This document shows positions 34,790 to 47,016 of a stretch of DNA of 64,000 nucleotides, one piece after another. Origin of the DNA: Macrostomum hystrix (lineage: Eukaryota; Platyhelminthes; Macrostomidae); assembly GCA_950097015.1 (NCBI GenBank), contig CATNEN010000003.1:5627501-5691500 (forward strand), read 5' to 3'. A model generated the notes under the pieces. It had not been told where the DNA came from. It made no database searches and worked only from the letters and a program-made list of their open reading frames with translations. The translations under genes were made by a program, and so were the position numbers. The first letter of the stretch is position 1; every line of letters starts with the position of its first letter.

Positions 34790-37020
34790 CTTGTTTTTTG
34801 TTCCATATCCTTCAGTTTGAGTGTTCCATATCCTTCAGTTTGAATATTCCATATCCTTCAGTTTGAGTGTTCAGAATCCTTCAGTTTGAGTGTTCAGAAT
34901 CCTTCAGTTTGAGTGTTCCATATCCTTCAGTTTGAGTGTTCCATATCCTTCAGTTTGAGTGTTCCATATCCTTCAGTTTGAGTGTTCAGAATCCTTCAGT
35001 TTGAGTGTTCAGAATCCTTCAGTTTGAGTGTTCCATATCCTTCAGTTTGAGTGTTCCATATCCTTCAGTTTGAGTGTTCCATATCCTTCAGTTTGAGTGT
35101 TCAGAATCCTTCAGTTTGAGTGTTCCATATCCTTCAGTTTGAGTGTTCCATATCCTTCAGTTTGAGTGTTCAGAATCCTTCAGTTTGAGTGTTCAGAATC
35201 CTTCAGTTTGAGTGTTCAGAATCCTTCAGTTTGAGTGTTCCATATCCTTCAGTTTGAGTGTTCAGAATCCTTCAGTTTGAGTGTTCCATATCCTTCAGTT
35301 TGAGTGTTCCATATCCTTCAGTTTGAGTGTTCCATATCCTTCAGTTTGAGTGTTCAGAATCCTTCAGTTTGAGTGTTCAGAATCCTTCAGTTTGAGTGTT
35401 CCATGTCCTTCAGTTTGAGTGTTCAGAATCCTTCAGTTTGAGTGTTCCATATCCTTCAGTTTGAGTGTTCAGAATCCTTCAGTTTGAGTGTTCAATATCC
35501 TTCAGTTTGAGTGTTCAGAATCCTTCAGTTTGAGTGTTCCATATCCTTCAGTTTGAGTGTTCAGAATCCTTCAGTTTGAGTGTTCAGAATCCTTCAGTTT
35601 GAGTGTTCCATATCCTTCAGTTTGAGTGTTCCATATCCTTCAGTTTGAGTGTTCAGAATCCTTCAGTTTGAGTGTTCAGAATCCTTCAGTTTGAGTGTTC
35701 AGAATCCTTCAGTTTGAGTGTTCCATATCCTTCAGTTTGAGTGTTCAGAATCCTTCAGTTTGAGTGTTCCATATCCTTCAGTTTGAGTGTTCCATATCCT
35801 TCAGTTTGAGTGTTCCATATCCTTCAGTTTGAGTGTTCAGAATCCTTCAGTTTGAGTGTTCAGAATCCTTCAGTTTGAGTGTTCCATGTCCTTCAGTTTG
35901 AGTGTTCAGAATCCTTCAGTTTGAGTGTTCAGAATCCTTCAGTTTGAGTGTTCAGAATCCTTCAGTTTGAGTGTTCAGAATCCTTCAGTTTGAGTGTTCA
36001 GAATCCTTCAGTTTGAGTGTTCAGAATCCTTCAGTTTGAGTGTTCAGAATCCTTCAGTTTGAGTGTTCAATATCCTTCAGTTTGAGTGTTCAGAATCCTT
36101 CAGTTTGAGTGTTCAATATCCTTCAGTTTGAGTGTTCAGAATCCTTCAGTTTGAGTGTTCCATATCCTTCAGTTTGAGTGTTCAGAATCCTTCAGTTTGA
36201 GTGTTCCATATCCTTCAGTTTGAGTGTTCAGAATCCTTCAGTTTGAGTGTTCAGAATCCTTCAGTTTGAGTGTTCCATATCCTTCAGTTTGAGTGTTCCA
36301 TATCCTTCAGTTTGAGTGTTCCATATCCTTCAGTTTGAGTGTTCCATATCCTTCAGTTTGAGTGTTCAGAATCCTTCAGTTTGTGTTCAGAATCCTTCAG
36401 TTTGAGTGTTCAGAATCCTTCAGTTTGAGTGTTCAGAATCCTTCAGTTTGAGTGTTCAGAATCCTTCAGTTTGAGTGTTCAGAATCCTTCAGTTTGAGTG
36501 TTCAGAATCCTTCAGTTTGAGTGTTCAGAATCCTTCAGTTTGAGTGTTCAGAATCCTTCAGTTTGAGTGTTCAGAATCCTTCAGTTTGAGTGTTCAGAAT
36601 CCTTCAGTTTGAGTGTTCAGAATCCTTCAGTTTGAGTGTTCAGAATCCTTCAGTTTGAGTGTTCCATATCCTTCAGTTTGAGTGTTCAGAATCCTTCAGT
36701 TTGAGTGTTCAGAATCCTTCAGTTTGAGTGTTCCATGTCCTTCAGTTTGAGTGTTCAGAATCCTTCAGTTTGAGTGTTCCATATCCTTCAGTTTGAGTGT
36801 TCAGAATCCTTCAGTTTGAGTGTTCCATGTCCTTCAGTTTGAGTGTTCCATATCCTTCAGTTTGAGTGTTCAGAATCCTTCAGTTTGAGTGTTCAGAATC
36901 CTTCAGTTTGAGTGTTCCATATCCTTCAGTTTGAGTGTTCAGAATCCTTCAGTTTGTGTTCCATATCCTTCAGTTTGAGTGTTCAGAATCCTTCAGTTTG
37001 AGTGTTCCATATTATCTAGT
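34790..37020. repeat. 23-bp minisatellite (~96 copies) 5' of the RCBTB-like gene
   Basis: Units CCTTCAGTTTGAGTGTT plus either CAGAAT or CCATAT; the two variants are interspersed irregularly. Rare third variants (CAATAT, CCATGT) and two units shortened by a deletion (near 36380 and 36955) occur. It lies in the presumed first intron or promoter region. Confidence 0.97.
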
Positions 37021-37092
37021 TTGAGCATAGTCAAGGCCGCTCAAACATTACCATAGAACATGCTTACAAGTTAAAGGAACCAACTGTTTCAG

Positions 37093-40000
37093 GCGGGTCA
37101 CATCTCCACTTCTCATCGCCGGCAACAGCAAGACAAATGGGGCGTGTTGAGCCTTATTGAACCTGATCTTTGGGAACGAATTGCTTGGGCTGTGGTGTTT
37201 GGTAACAATGGAACCGAGGCTATTCTAGTGACTGGTTCAAACTGTACTGACCTCGGCTGTAGGGTGCTCAGCGTTGGCACCAATTCTAGTGGCTGCCTCG
37301 GACTGGGAGACGCGCAGAGCTGCTTGACACCGACCGAGGTTTGTGTTGTAACTTTTTATTAGTTGTGTCGGTGCTTACTTTTACAATGGAAACTAGTGTT
37401 TCTTGTTACTATTGCTTTTCTTCTGCGTACAGTTTAAGAAGTTCCCTGATCGAGACCCGATCAGGCCAATGGAGTGAGGTGGGTGTTTGACTGATGGAGT
37501 GAGGTGGGTTTCTAACAATCGGAGTGAGGTGGGTGTCTGACAAATAGAGTGAGTTGGCCGTTCGACCCATGGAGTGAGGTGAGTGCCTGGCCAATGGAGT
37601 GAGGTGGGTGTCTGACAAATAGAGTGAGTTGGCCGTCCGACCCATGGAGTGGGTGAGTGCCTGACCAATCGAATGAGTTGGTCGTTCGACCCATGGGGTG
37701 AGGTGGGTGTCTGAGCAATGGAGTTAGGTGGCTGTTTGACCAATCAAGAGAGGCTCACAGAGTTTCCCTCACTCATTCTAATCGATAAATTAGATTGACG
37801 TTTTTCGCGGCGTCGAACTAGCCGATGTGGCCTGCGGCTCCGGTCCGCACTGCTTGGCCCTGACGACAGACGGCAGACTCTATTGCTGGGGCCACAACGG
37901 CTACGGCCAGCTGGGCAACGGTGGCACCAGCCAGCTGCTCTCGCCGGCTCCCTGCGTCGGTCTGGACGACGGTGCCAAAGTTCTGGCGGTCGCATGCGGC
38001 GGCAATCACTCGCTGGCCCTGGTGGCCACGGGCCTGGTGGGTCCTGCCGACTGCAGCCAGGGCGAAGTGTTCGCCTGGGGCCAGAATAACTACGGCCAGG
38101 TTGGCTGCGGCGCTGCTGCGGCCACTCAGGCCACACCTCGACGTGCCGGCGGCTCATTGGCTAGCGGTCGGCCTGTGCGGCTCGTGGCTTGCTGCCAGGC
38201 GTCTTCGTTTGCTGTGGACGAAGCCGGTGAGGTCTGTGCCAGATGGCATCACTAGCATGCGTGTCTGTCCGCTCTTCCGTCCCCGTATCTGTCCGCTCTT
38301 CCGTGTCTATCCGCTCTTCCGCCCCTGTGTCTGTCCGCTCTTCCGCCCCCGTGTCTATCCGCTCTTCTGCCCCCGTGTCTTTCTGCTCTTCCGTCCCCGT
38401 GTCTGTCCGCTCTTCCGCCCCGTGTCTGTCCGCTCTTCCGTCCCCGTATCTGTCCGCTCTTCCGCCCCCGTGTCTATCCGCTCTTCCGCCCCCGTGTGTG
38501 TTTCCCACTCTCCGCCCCCTCTTGAATACCCGCTCTTCCTTCCGCCCCCTTGTGCAGGTTCACGCCTGGGGTTTCAACGGCAGCGGCCAACTGGGCACAG
38601 GCGGTTGCGCTAATCAGCCGCTGCCTGTCAGGCTGGACAACTGGCCGAGGGGCGGCTTGTCCGCCTCCGGCTGCGGCGGCGGTATCGCTCGTCTCGCCTG
38701 CGGCTTGGGTCACGTGTTGGCCGTGTCAACCAGCGGTCGACTGTTTGCTTGGGGCGCCAATTCGCACGGTCAGCTGGGCACCGGGAGCAAGTCCAATGCT
38801 TCGGCGCCTACCTGCATAGCAGTGCCTGTGGCACATCAGGTCCAGGTACATCATTTGGTGACACTATCCTCTGTGGGCATTGCCTCCTTGCTGGCTGCGG
38901 GTCTAGTGTTGTGCCATGTGCCGCAGCCCTCCCGCAATAGTATATTTTTATTTACAGAAACCAGATCGAAACGACACAGTGGCCAGCAGCTGTGGCAGCA
39001 ACTATCGAGTTCTCGACATCGGCGCTGCACACTACAGCAACCTGTCCACAGCTGTGGTTACTTACACCGCCGCTGGCTCTTTAACAACAGCCGTCACGAC
39101 TCCCATTGTATTTGCCTGGGGCCACTGTCGCGGCCAGTCACTGTCTGTACCTGTGGCCACCAGATTCCAAGAATTAAACGACGCCTTCGCCAGCCTGTCC
39201 AGTCCAGCTGTGACCTGTTGCAAACTCCTACTTGCCGGAGGTTGCAGTAAGTTTAGACATTTTTTACCGTCAGCCAGAGCTAGTTTCTGTCGATGTTACA
39301 TTGGTCTGACTAGTTGGTTGTCTTAACAGTAGGACTACCAAGCCATTTTGCCAAGGGCAGGGGAATCCCCTCTGAGAGTTTTTAACAGCGTTGGGTGGTC
39401 ACTGATTGGCTGGTTGAGCTGCGTCTAATATTGAGGCTTGACCAGTCAAATTGGAGAAATTCGCCTAAGGGTGTCCATAGTTGCCTAGTTCCACCTGTTG
39501 TACCACCCCTGAAGGTCCAGCAGCTCCGTCTGGATAAAGGTAGGTGACCACCGAAGACGGAGATGATGCAAGCACATTCGCGTGACACGCTGATAAATTT
39601 TGAACGGGTTAGGAGTTTATAGGGGTGTATGAAATACACTAGCGCTTATGGGAAAAATAAGACTTTCTGCCAGAACCATTGAATATCTCGACGGTTCTGA
39701 AGAGCTGGCGACTTGATTCTTGTTTCAGAAGATGCGCAAAAAATCTAGAATCTGATTAATCTTGCAGAATCGGCTTCATTTGCCGGCGATCATTCGGGCG
39801 CCTCGGCGCCAACCGTCGCCGACAGCATCCGGCAGGCGTTCGACGACCCGGCCACCAGCGACGTGACCTTTCGCGTCGACGAGCGCGACATTCGAGCTCA
39901 TCGATCACTGCTGAGAATCCGGTGCAGACATTTTCGCAGTATGCTCAGCGACAGCTGGTCCGAGCACCGCCAGGAGGTCATCGAGGTTCGCGACTATTCC

Positions 40001-41033
40001 TACAGTGTCTACCGGGCCTTCCTGGAATACCTGTACACTGATACGGTTAGCCTGCCCGCTGACAATGAGCACGATGCCGCCGCTATTGGCTTGTTGGATC
40101 TGGCTAACTGCTACTGCGAGGCCAGGCTGAAGTGCCTCTGCGAGGAGCTCATTCAGCGACGTGTGTCAGTGGACAATGCCCTTGAACTGTACGCTGCAGC
40201 TATCAAATTCCAAGCTCCGGTTAGTTGTGCCTCACACCTGTGTCCTGAAGTGGGATAATTATCCCAGAATTTTTTTGCTATGACGTCACCTGAATCTGTA
40301 GTTTATGTGGGATAATACTCCTCAAGCTGTAGATTCTCTGGGATAATTATCCTCAAGCTGTAGTTTCTCTGGGATAATTATCCTCAAGCTGTAGTTTCTG
40401 TGGGATAATTATCCTCAAGCTGTAGTTTCTGTGGGATAATTATCCTCAAGCTGTAGTTTCTCTGGGATAATTATCCTCAAGCTGTAGTTTCTCTGGGATA
40501 ATACTCCTCAAGCTGTAGTTTCTCTGGGATAATACTCCTCAAGCTGTAGTTTCTCTGGGATAATACTCCTCAAGCTGTAGTTTCTGTGGGATAATACTCC
40601 TCAAGCTGTAGTTTCTCTGGGATAATACTCCTCAAGCTGTAGTTTCTCTGGGATAATACTCCTCAAGCTGTAGTTTCTCTGGGATAATACTCATCAAGCT
40701 GTAGTTTCTGTGGGATAATACTCCTCAAGCTGTAGTTTCTGTTGGATAATACTCCTCTAGCTGTAGTTTCTCTGGGATAATACTCCTCAAGCTCTAGTTT
40801 CTGTGGGATAATACTCCTCTAGTTGTACTTTCCTCCCTAGCGCTGATATATATGATATGCATATGCCAGCTTCTATTCGCATCAATTTTCAGACCCTAGA
40901 AAAGTTCTGTTTCAATTACGCCGTCTACAATCTGAGCGCTGTGGTGTCGGCTGACTCGTTTGGCCAGCTGGACGATGCCACAGCCAAGCAGTTTATTCGA
41001 TTGGCGGCCAAGGCTGGAGCTTTCAAGTACTGA
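37093..41033 (+). CDS. RCC1-repeat and BTB protein (RCBTB1/RCBTB2-like), 5' end not found
   Basis: Exons 37093-37338, 37794-38231, 38558-38845, 38958-39246, 39768-40219 and 40893-41033 join in frame to 617 aa. RCC1 blades carry GSGPHCLALT, YCWGHNGYGQLGNGG, VFAWGQNNYGQVGCG, HAWGFNGSGQLGTGG, FAWGANSHGQLGTG and FAWGHCRGQS. A BTB domain follows (DVTFRVDERDIRAHRSLL, FRSMLSDSW, YRAFLEYLYTDTV), then a BACK-like tail ending in LAAKAGAFKY. It matches vertebrate RCBTB proteins block by block, and these are cytosolic/nuclear proteins thought to act as Cullin-3 adaptors. The first exon listed has no ATG and an in-frame stop just upstream of a good acceptor, so a short start exon lies further 5', probably beyond the 23-bp array. 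Confidence 0.9.
37435..37745. repeat. Irregular ~27-30-bp repeat in RCBTB intron
   Basis: Units built on CAATGGAGTGAGGTGGGTG with TCTGAC or TTCGAC linkers fill most of the 455-bp intron. Confidence 0.85.
38245..38520. repeat. 24-bp minisatellite in RCBTB intron
   Basis: About 11 copies of a pyrimidine-rich unit containing GTCCGCTCTTCCGCCCC fill the 326-bp intron between the exons ending at 38231 and starting at 38558. Confidence 0.92.
39328..39745 (-). mobile_element. Unclassified interspersed repeat (truncated) in RCBTB intron
   Basis: Third copy of the ~530-bp family, running from AGTAGGACTACCAAGCC to CTTGATTCTTGTTTCAGAAG. It lacks the GTGCTGCACCCGAAC end and two internal pieces. It occupies most of the 521-bp intron. 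Confidence 0.82.
40250..40835. repeat. 31-bp minisatellite in the last RCBTB intron
   Basis: About 18 units contain GGGATAAT, then TATCC or ACTCC, then TCAAGCTGTAGTTT. GGGATAATTATCC in the earliest units is nearly palindromic. Confidence 0.95.
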
Positions 41034-41224
41034 CGTACCGGCTTTGCTGTCCGATGCTCGTTGCTGGCAAGAATTGAATCGACCTGAGTTCTGCTGGTGA
41101 TTCTGTTATTCCTGCCGGTTTCTGATTATATATTTTTGTTTTGTCCTTGGTGTAGGTACGATTGGCACCATGATATTATCGCATTGATCGCGAACATTTG
41201 CACTCTAATGCTAAAAACTCAATC

Positions 41225-42305
41225 CTGAGGGCCTTGAAGTTTCCGTTCTGAATCCCCAGTCTCTAAGGACCCTGAAGGTTCCGTTCTGAAACCCCAGTCT
41301 CTAAGGACCCTGAAGGTTCCGTTTTGAAACCCCAGTCTCTAAGGACCCTGAAGGTTCCGTTCTGAAACCCCAGTCTCTAAGGACCCTGAAGGTTCCGTTT
41401 TGAAACCCCAGTCTCTAAGGACCCTGAAGGTTCCGTTCTGAAACCCCAGTCTCTAAGGACCCTGAAGGTTCCGTTCTGAAACCCCAGTCTCTAAGGACCC
41501 TGAAGGTTCTGTTCTGAAACTCCAGTCTCTAAGGACCCTGAAGGTTCTGTTCTGAAACTCCAGTCTCTGAGGACCCTGAAGTTTCCGTTATGAAACCCCA
41601 GTCTCTAAGGACCCTGAAGGTTCTGTTCTGAAACTCCAGTCTCTGAGGACCCTGAAGTTTCCGTTATGAAACCCCAGTCTCTAAGGACCCTGAAGGTTCC
41701 GTTCTGAAACCCCAGTCTCTAAGGACCCTGAAGGTTCTGTTCTGAAACTCCAGTCTCTGAGGACCCTGAAGGTTCCGTTCTGAAACCCCAGTTTCTAAGG
41801 ACCCTGAAGGTTCCGTTATGAAACCCCAGTCTCTAAGGACCCTGAAGGTTCTGTTCTGAAACTCCAGTCTCTGAGGACCCTGAAGTTTCCGTTATGAAAC
41901 CCCAGTCTCTAAGGACCCTGAAGGTTCTGTTCTGAAACCCCAGTCTCTAAGGACCCTGAAGGTTCCGTTCTGAAACCCCAGACTCTGAGGACCCTGAATG
42001 TTCCGTTCTGAAACCCCAGTCTCTAAGGACCCTGAAGGTTCCGTTCTGAAACTCCAGTCTCTAAGGACCCTGAAGGTTCTGTTCTGAAACTCCAGTCTCT
42101 GAGGACCCTGAAGTTTCCGTTATGAAACCCCAGTCTCTAAGGACCCTGAATGTTCCGTTTTGAAACCCCAGTCTCTAAGGACCCTGAAGGTTCCGTTTTG
42201 AAACCCCAGTCTCTAAGGACCCTGAAGGTTCCGTTCTGAAACCCCAGACTCTGAGGACCCTGAAGGTTCCGTTCTGAAACCCCAGACTCTGAGGACCTTT
42301 GAAAT
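41225..42305. repeat. 38-bp minisatellite 3' of the RCBTB-like gene
   Basis: About 28 units (core CTCTAAGGACCCTGAAGGTT). A recurring two-unit variant block pairs CTGTTCTGAAACTCC with TTTCCGTTATGAAACCCC. It is transcribed only if it lies within the 3' UTR. Confidence 0.96.
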
Positions 42306-42605
42306 AAATATCGTGATATTCGCTTTCCTATTTTATTGTCAGCAACATAAATTGTTTTATTTCTACGCTCGCATATAAAAGTCTTGTGCAATCGGTTTTC
42401 AAGCACTCGGCCAAAATTCATCTATTGTTTTTTTTCTTTTTGCTTGAATAATTTTCGTTGCAGCTGATTTGTGATTTATTTTTTAATAAATTTATGACAG
42501 TTTTATATTAACTTTATTGTTTATGTTCACCTTGTTGATGTAGAACTGTAATATTTGTATGCAATTAATTTGTTTTACTTGCTAGCAATTCGTATTTAAA
42601 TTATT
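42306..42605. other. AT-rich intergenic DNA
   Basis: No gene seen. AATAAA words at about 42302 and 42486 are candidate polyadenylation signals for the RCBTB-like transcript. Confidence 0.35.
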
Positions 42606-42609
42606 TTAA

Positions 42610-42830
42610 AATCGGACTGGATGTCCGTGAACTGGGGAGTCAGTTTTCAGTCCGTGGACTTGGCAGACCGTGTTTAGTCTGTAGACTGGGGAGTTAATGT
42701 TCAGTCTATGTACTGGGGCGTAGGGGACACAAATTCCTTTTCATTAGAAGCTGTGATTCGAACTCATGACCTGTCAGTCATAAGTGCGCTGCAAAATTCC
42801 TCAGTTGGCCTCTCTACCCGGACCTCCCTG
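42610..42830 (-). mobile_element. Diverged SINE remnant
   Basis: Contains CAGTCCGTGGACT, which resembles the SINE palindrome and is repeated with changes. A minus-strand B-box-like GAGTTCGAATCAC follows ACTGACAGGTCAT. The body is decayed. Confidence 0.5.
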
Positions 42831-43430
42831 GGGGATTTTTAGGAGCAGACAGATCTAGGGAAACAAGAGCTGCTTTTGAGTACACACGCCTAGGACATTT
42901 GGCCGTGAGTCTATATTGAGAGCCGCAGCGGAGACGAGTGAGGAAAATGCTGTCAGGAATGTACAGCTCCCTCTCCCTCTCTCTCCCTCTCTCTCTCTCT
43001 CGGTTGTCTGTTGAGTTTGTACAGTGTGAGCAGGCCGCGTACTTACTATATCTTCCCCTTATCCCTATAGTTTGAGCAGTCTTCCTGCTCGAACTGCTAA
43101 AACTGCTTAGCTGAGCTCAAACGATCTCTAGCAGCGTCTCAATCTTTTACTAAAGTGCTCAATTGATTCAATCAGGATTTGAACGATTCGGTGAGTCTGA
43201 AAGTTTATTTATTTATTTCAGCAATTCTATAATATAAGAGATTGTATTAGAAAAATGAAAACGCCTTAGAACTTTTCGAAACTTACATAAAAAATCAACT
43301 AAAGTACACAAAAAATGCTGAAATCACCCTTTATTAATCCCTAGAATAAATATTCAATAGGGATTAGAAATTTTGAAAAATATTATTGAAATCTTCCTAA
43401 TAACGTTTTAAATTATAATTTGGAAACTTA
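42831..43430. other. Intergenic DNA with a CT microsatellite
   Basis: (CT)n-rich run at about 42968-43002. No gene recognised. Confidence 0.45.
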
Positions 43431-43755
43431 AATACTTGGTTAGAAGATTGAAATCCTGAATTATAAGATTGAAATCCTCAATTATAAGATTGAAATCCTA
43501 AATTATAAGATTAAAATCCTCAATTAGATGATCGAAATCCTCCATTAGATGATTAAAATCCTCAATTAGAAGATTGAAATACTCAATTAGATGATCGAAA
43601 TCCTCCATTAGATGATTAAAATCCTCAATTAGAAGATTGAAATCCTCAATTAGATGATCGAAATCCTCCATTAGATGATTAAAATCCTCAATTAGAAGAT
43701 TAAAATCCTCAATTAGAAGATTGAAATCCTCAATTAGAAGATTGAAATCCTTAAT
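43430..43755. repeat. 21-bp minisatellite 5' of the ankyrin gene
   Basis: About 15 units contain GAAATCCTCAATTAGAAGAT, with variants TTAGATGATCGAAATCCTCC. It is immediately upstream of the first coding exon. Confidence 0.9.
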
Positions 43756-43924
43756 TAAAATTCCTGTTATAAAATATCGAAAACATACTGCAGTTTCTAT
43801 AGTTCCGGATGTTCTGAAAGAAGTTGGCCAAATGAATATTGTTTTGAAGATAAAATCATTAAAAAGACATCTCAGTATAGCAGTTTATTCAAATTCTCAT
43901 AAATCCAATCGAAAGGCCAATCCA

Positions 43925-46900
43925 ATGTCCACCTACGGCTATAAAATCTGCGACTTGGCCTGCAAGCTCGTGTCCGAGATAGGCACAACCGGTAATGGGC
44001 TGGACTTTACTCGCTACCTCGCCGATAATCCGGACCTAATCAGGCGAGCCGCCACCTATCGACTGGAGCGGACGGAGCCGGACTGTTGCTACCTATGGTC
44101 ACCTGTGCACTGCGCCGCGAGGCACGGCAGGCGGGACGTGCTTGAGATCTTTCTCAAAGCCGCCTGCTGGCTGGAGAGCCAAGATGAGAGAAAGAGAGCA
44201 CCAGTGTGGTATGCGGCCAGATACGGCCACCTGGAGGTGGGTCTCACCTGTACTTTTCATTCCTTAACCCTAACTTATCTGTCATTACTTAGCCCCACTC
44301 TCTTATCTGTGACTCCTTAACCCACTCTCTTATCTGTGACTCCTTAACCCACTCTCCCTTCTGTGACTCCTTAACCCACTCTCCCTTCTGTGACTCCTTA
44401 ACCCACTCTCCCTTCTGTGACTCCTTAACCCACTCTCCCTTCTGTGACTCCTTAACCCACTCTCCCTTCTGTGACTCCTTAACCCCACTCTCTTATCTGT
44501 GACTCCTTAGCCCCACTCTCCCTTCTGTGACTCCTTAACCCCACTCTCTAATCTGTGACTCCTTAACCCCACTCTCTTATCTGTGACTCCTTAGCCCCAC
44601 TCTCTTATCTGTGACTCCTTAACCCCAATCTCTTATCTGTGACTCCTTAACCCCTATCTTTTATCTGTGATTCCTCACCTGGCAGGTGTTGCAGCTGCTG
44701 GTGGAGGCCGGGGTAAAGTTCAAATACGGTGACACTGACGGCTGGTCGCCCCTGCACGCCGCCAGTCGATATGGCCACCTTGCCGTCGTCCAGTTCCTGA
44801 TCCGGCACGACAGCCCAGTGAATCACTGCGACAGTTTCGGCTGGACTCCGCTGCACAAAGCAGTCTGGGGCGATCACCTGCAAGTCTGCCAGCACCTTGT
44901 CCGCTTCGGCGCCTCGGTCAACGCCGCCACCTTCAACGACCGGGTGACGCCTCTGCACCTGGCCTGCTACCGGGTGAACGCTAAGGCTACCAGACTCTTC
45001 ATGGCCAAATCTACGGACATTTCCCAGGGCACCGCCAAGGGCCTAACGCCGTTGATGGTGGCTGCTCAGCTCGGCAGTCACGAGCTCGTTGAGTACCTCA
45101 TCTTCTCGGGCGCCTCGCCGAATGAGCGGACCGCCTGGCACTCAACTCCGCTGCACTATGCAGCCGAAGCTGGGCACACCAGCGTTGTCACCCTGCTGAT
45201 GCGGAAGGGGGCAGATCCTGACAAGTCAGTGATAAATGTAACAACTGTTAGACACAATGTCATACCTGTTAGACACAATGTCATACCTGTTAGACACAAT
45301 GTCATACCTGTTAGACACAATGTCATACCTGTTAGACACAATGTCATACCTGTTAGACACAATGTCATACCTGTTAGACACAATGTCATACCTGTTAGAC
45401 ACAATTTAGGAAATGTTAGACAAAGAATAACACCTGTTAGACAATATAACACCTGTTAGACACAATGTCATACCTGTTAGACACAATGTAACACCTGTTA
45501 GACACAATGTAACACCTGTTAGTCACTATGAACTACAATGAGAAACATGTCAGACTGCTCGTGACACCGAATTCGCAGACAGAACAGGCACGGCTGGACT
45601 CCGTTCCTCCTAGCAGCTCGCCACGGTCATCGCCCAGTTTGTCGAGCCCTCCGACTCAAAGGCGCCAACACTGGGACAGTCCTGCGGCCTCACGGCTACA
45701 CGGCCGTCCACCTCGCCTGCCTGGCCGGTGATTTGGACACCCTGTCCTATCTGGTGGACAATCTCGAGCTGTCCGTGAATTGTCGCGACTCCAGGGGTCG
45801 CACACCAGTTCACCTGTGCGCTGTGCGCGGCTTCGAAGACTGTCTGCAGCTGCTGCTACAGCGGGGAGCCGCCATCGATGATAAGGACTTGCGCGGCCGC
45901 TCACCGGTTCGAGATTTTATCTTATCTTAATCTTTGGATTTTGGATAATCGATTAACAGTAGAAAGACCAGGGTGGTATTTCATATATCCTCATCTTTAC
46001 TTTTTCTGTATCTCCCAAAATATTCCACCAATCGCCATGACACGGGCTAAAATTTTCCGCTCTATCCGATGAATTCACTGTAAAGGCGGAAATTTAGATT
46101 CAGAGGGGACTTTCACGAAAATCAATAATTCGGTATTTAAGATCCCTCCCCCGTGGTCTTTCCCCAGGGTGGAAATAGCGTGGTTACATTGGGATAATTC
46201 CCTTTCCGCGGATGCCTGGAATTATCATTTCCGGGATTCCCCATAACGTAAATTACTTTCTTGGAATTCCCTTTTGGATTCCCTTTGGTATTACCCCCTT
46301 TTTAGTGAGAATCCCTTGGCCAATTGTAGCTCGTATCTTTTTAATTTACTGTTTTCTTTGAGCAATAAAAGGGCCAGGCCCCAAGCCTCGTCTGCATAAT
46401 GCAGTCAAATAATAAACCATAGATAATTCTCTATCTTGTGATTTCCCGTCCTTGAATCAAAATCCTTTTTAAGAAAAAACTTTTGTTGAATTACCTGTTC
46501 AGCGAATCACATTCTTGGGATTCCCTTTCTAGGATTTCCCTTCGAGATTCCCCTGTTTAGGATTTCCTTTCGGGATTTCCTTTTTGGATCTCCCTTTTTT
46601 GGATTTCCCATCGGGATTCCCCTGTTTAGGATTTCCTTTCGGGATTTCCTTTTTGGATCTCCCTTTTTAGGATTTCCCATCGGGATTCCCCTGTTTAGGA
46701 TATCCTTTCGGGATTCCCCTTTTAGGGATCTCCCTTTTTAGGATTTCCTTTCGGGATTCCCCTGTTTAGGATTTCCTTTCGGGAATCCCTTTTTGTGTGA
46801 ATCCACAGCAAATTCCATGACCGATTTCCACTTCCTACTTCCTTAGAGCAATGCCAGAAATATACATATATTTGAGCAAATTTCCGCTCGCAGGTTCATC

Positions 46901-47016
46901 TGGCCACCCTGGCTGGCTACATCTGCCTGGCCCGCAGCCTCATCCTGAACGGCGCCAGCCTGTGGGACGCGCTGAAGGCCCTGCTGTGGACGGCCAATAA
47001 GTTGAAGAGCGAGTAA
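43925..47016 (+). CDS. Ankyrin-repeat protein, four exons
   Basis: Exons 43925-44236, 44686-45228, 45583-45906 and 46894-47016 join in phase 0 to 433 aa. At least nine ankyrin units are visible: SPVHCAARHGRRDVLEIFL, APVWYAARYGHLEVLQLLV, SPLHAASRYGHLAVVQFLI, TPLHKAVWGDHLQVCQHLV, TPLHLACYRVNAKATRLFM, TPLMVAAQLGSHELVEYLI, TPLHYAAEAGHTSVVTLLM, TPVHLCAVRGFEDCLQLLL and SPVHLATLAGYICLARSLI. The protein is likely a soluble scaffold; no catalytic, membrane or clear SOCS-box segment is seen. The start was chosen where composition turns from AT-rich to coding; an in-frame ATG at 43832 is the alternative. The donor after exon 2 (TCA|GTGATA) is weak but gives correct ankyrin spacing. Every intron holds its own repeat. 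Confidence 0.83.
44262..44672. repeat. ~27-28-bp minisatellite in ankyrin-gene intron 1
   Basis: About 14 units contain GTGACTCCTTAACCCCACTC, then TCTTATCT or TCCCTTCT. Confidence 0.94.
45240..45530. repeat. 21-bp minisatellite in ankyrin-gene intron 2
   Basis: About 13 units contain GTTAGACACAATGTCATACC. The array starts about 15 bp after the inferred donor. Confidence 0.95.
46500..46810. repeat. Irregular GGATTTCCTTTCGGGATTCC repeat in ankyrin-gene intron 3
   Basis: Degenerate units of 28-56 bp alternate CCCCTGTTTAGGATTTCC and TTTTTGGATCTCCC. The rest of the 987-bp intron (45907-46500) is unique by eye. Confidence 0.85.

Noticed and set aside
34795..37020. CRISPR-like regular array
   Set aside because: Units are contiguous tandem repeats without unique spacers, and the genome is clearly animal.
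38161..38508. 115-codon minus-strand frame rich in Thr-Gly-Glu-Arg
   Set aside because: It is the 24-bp intronic array of the RCBTB-like gene read on the other strand.
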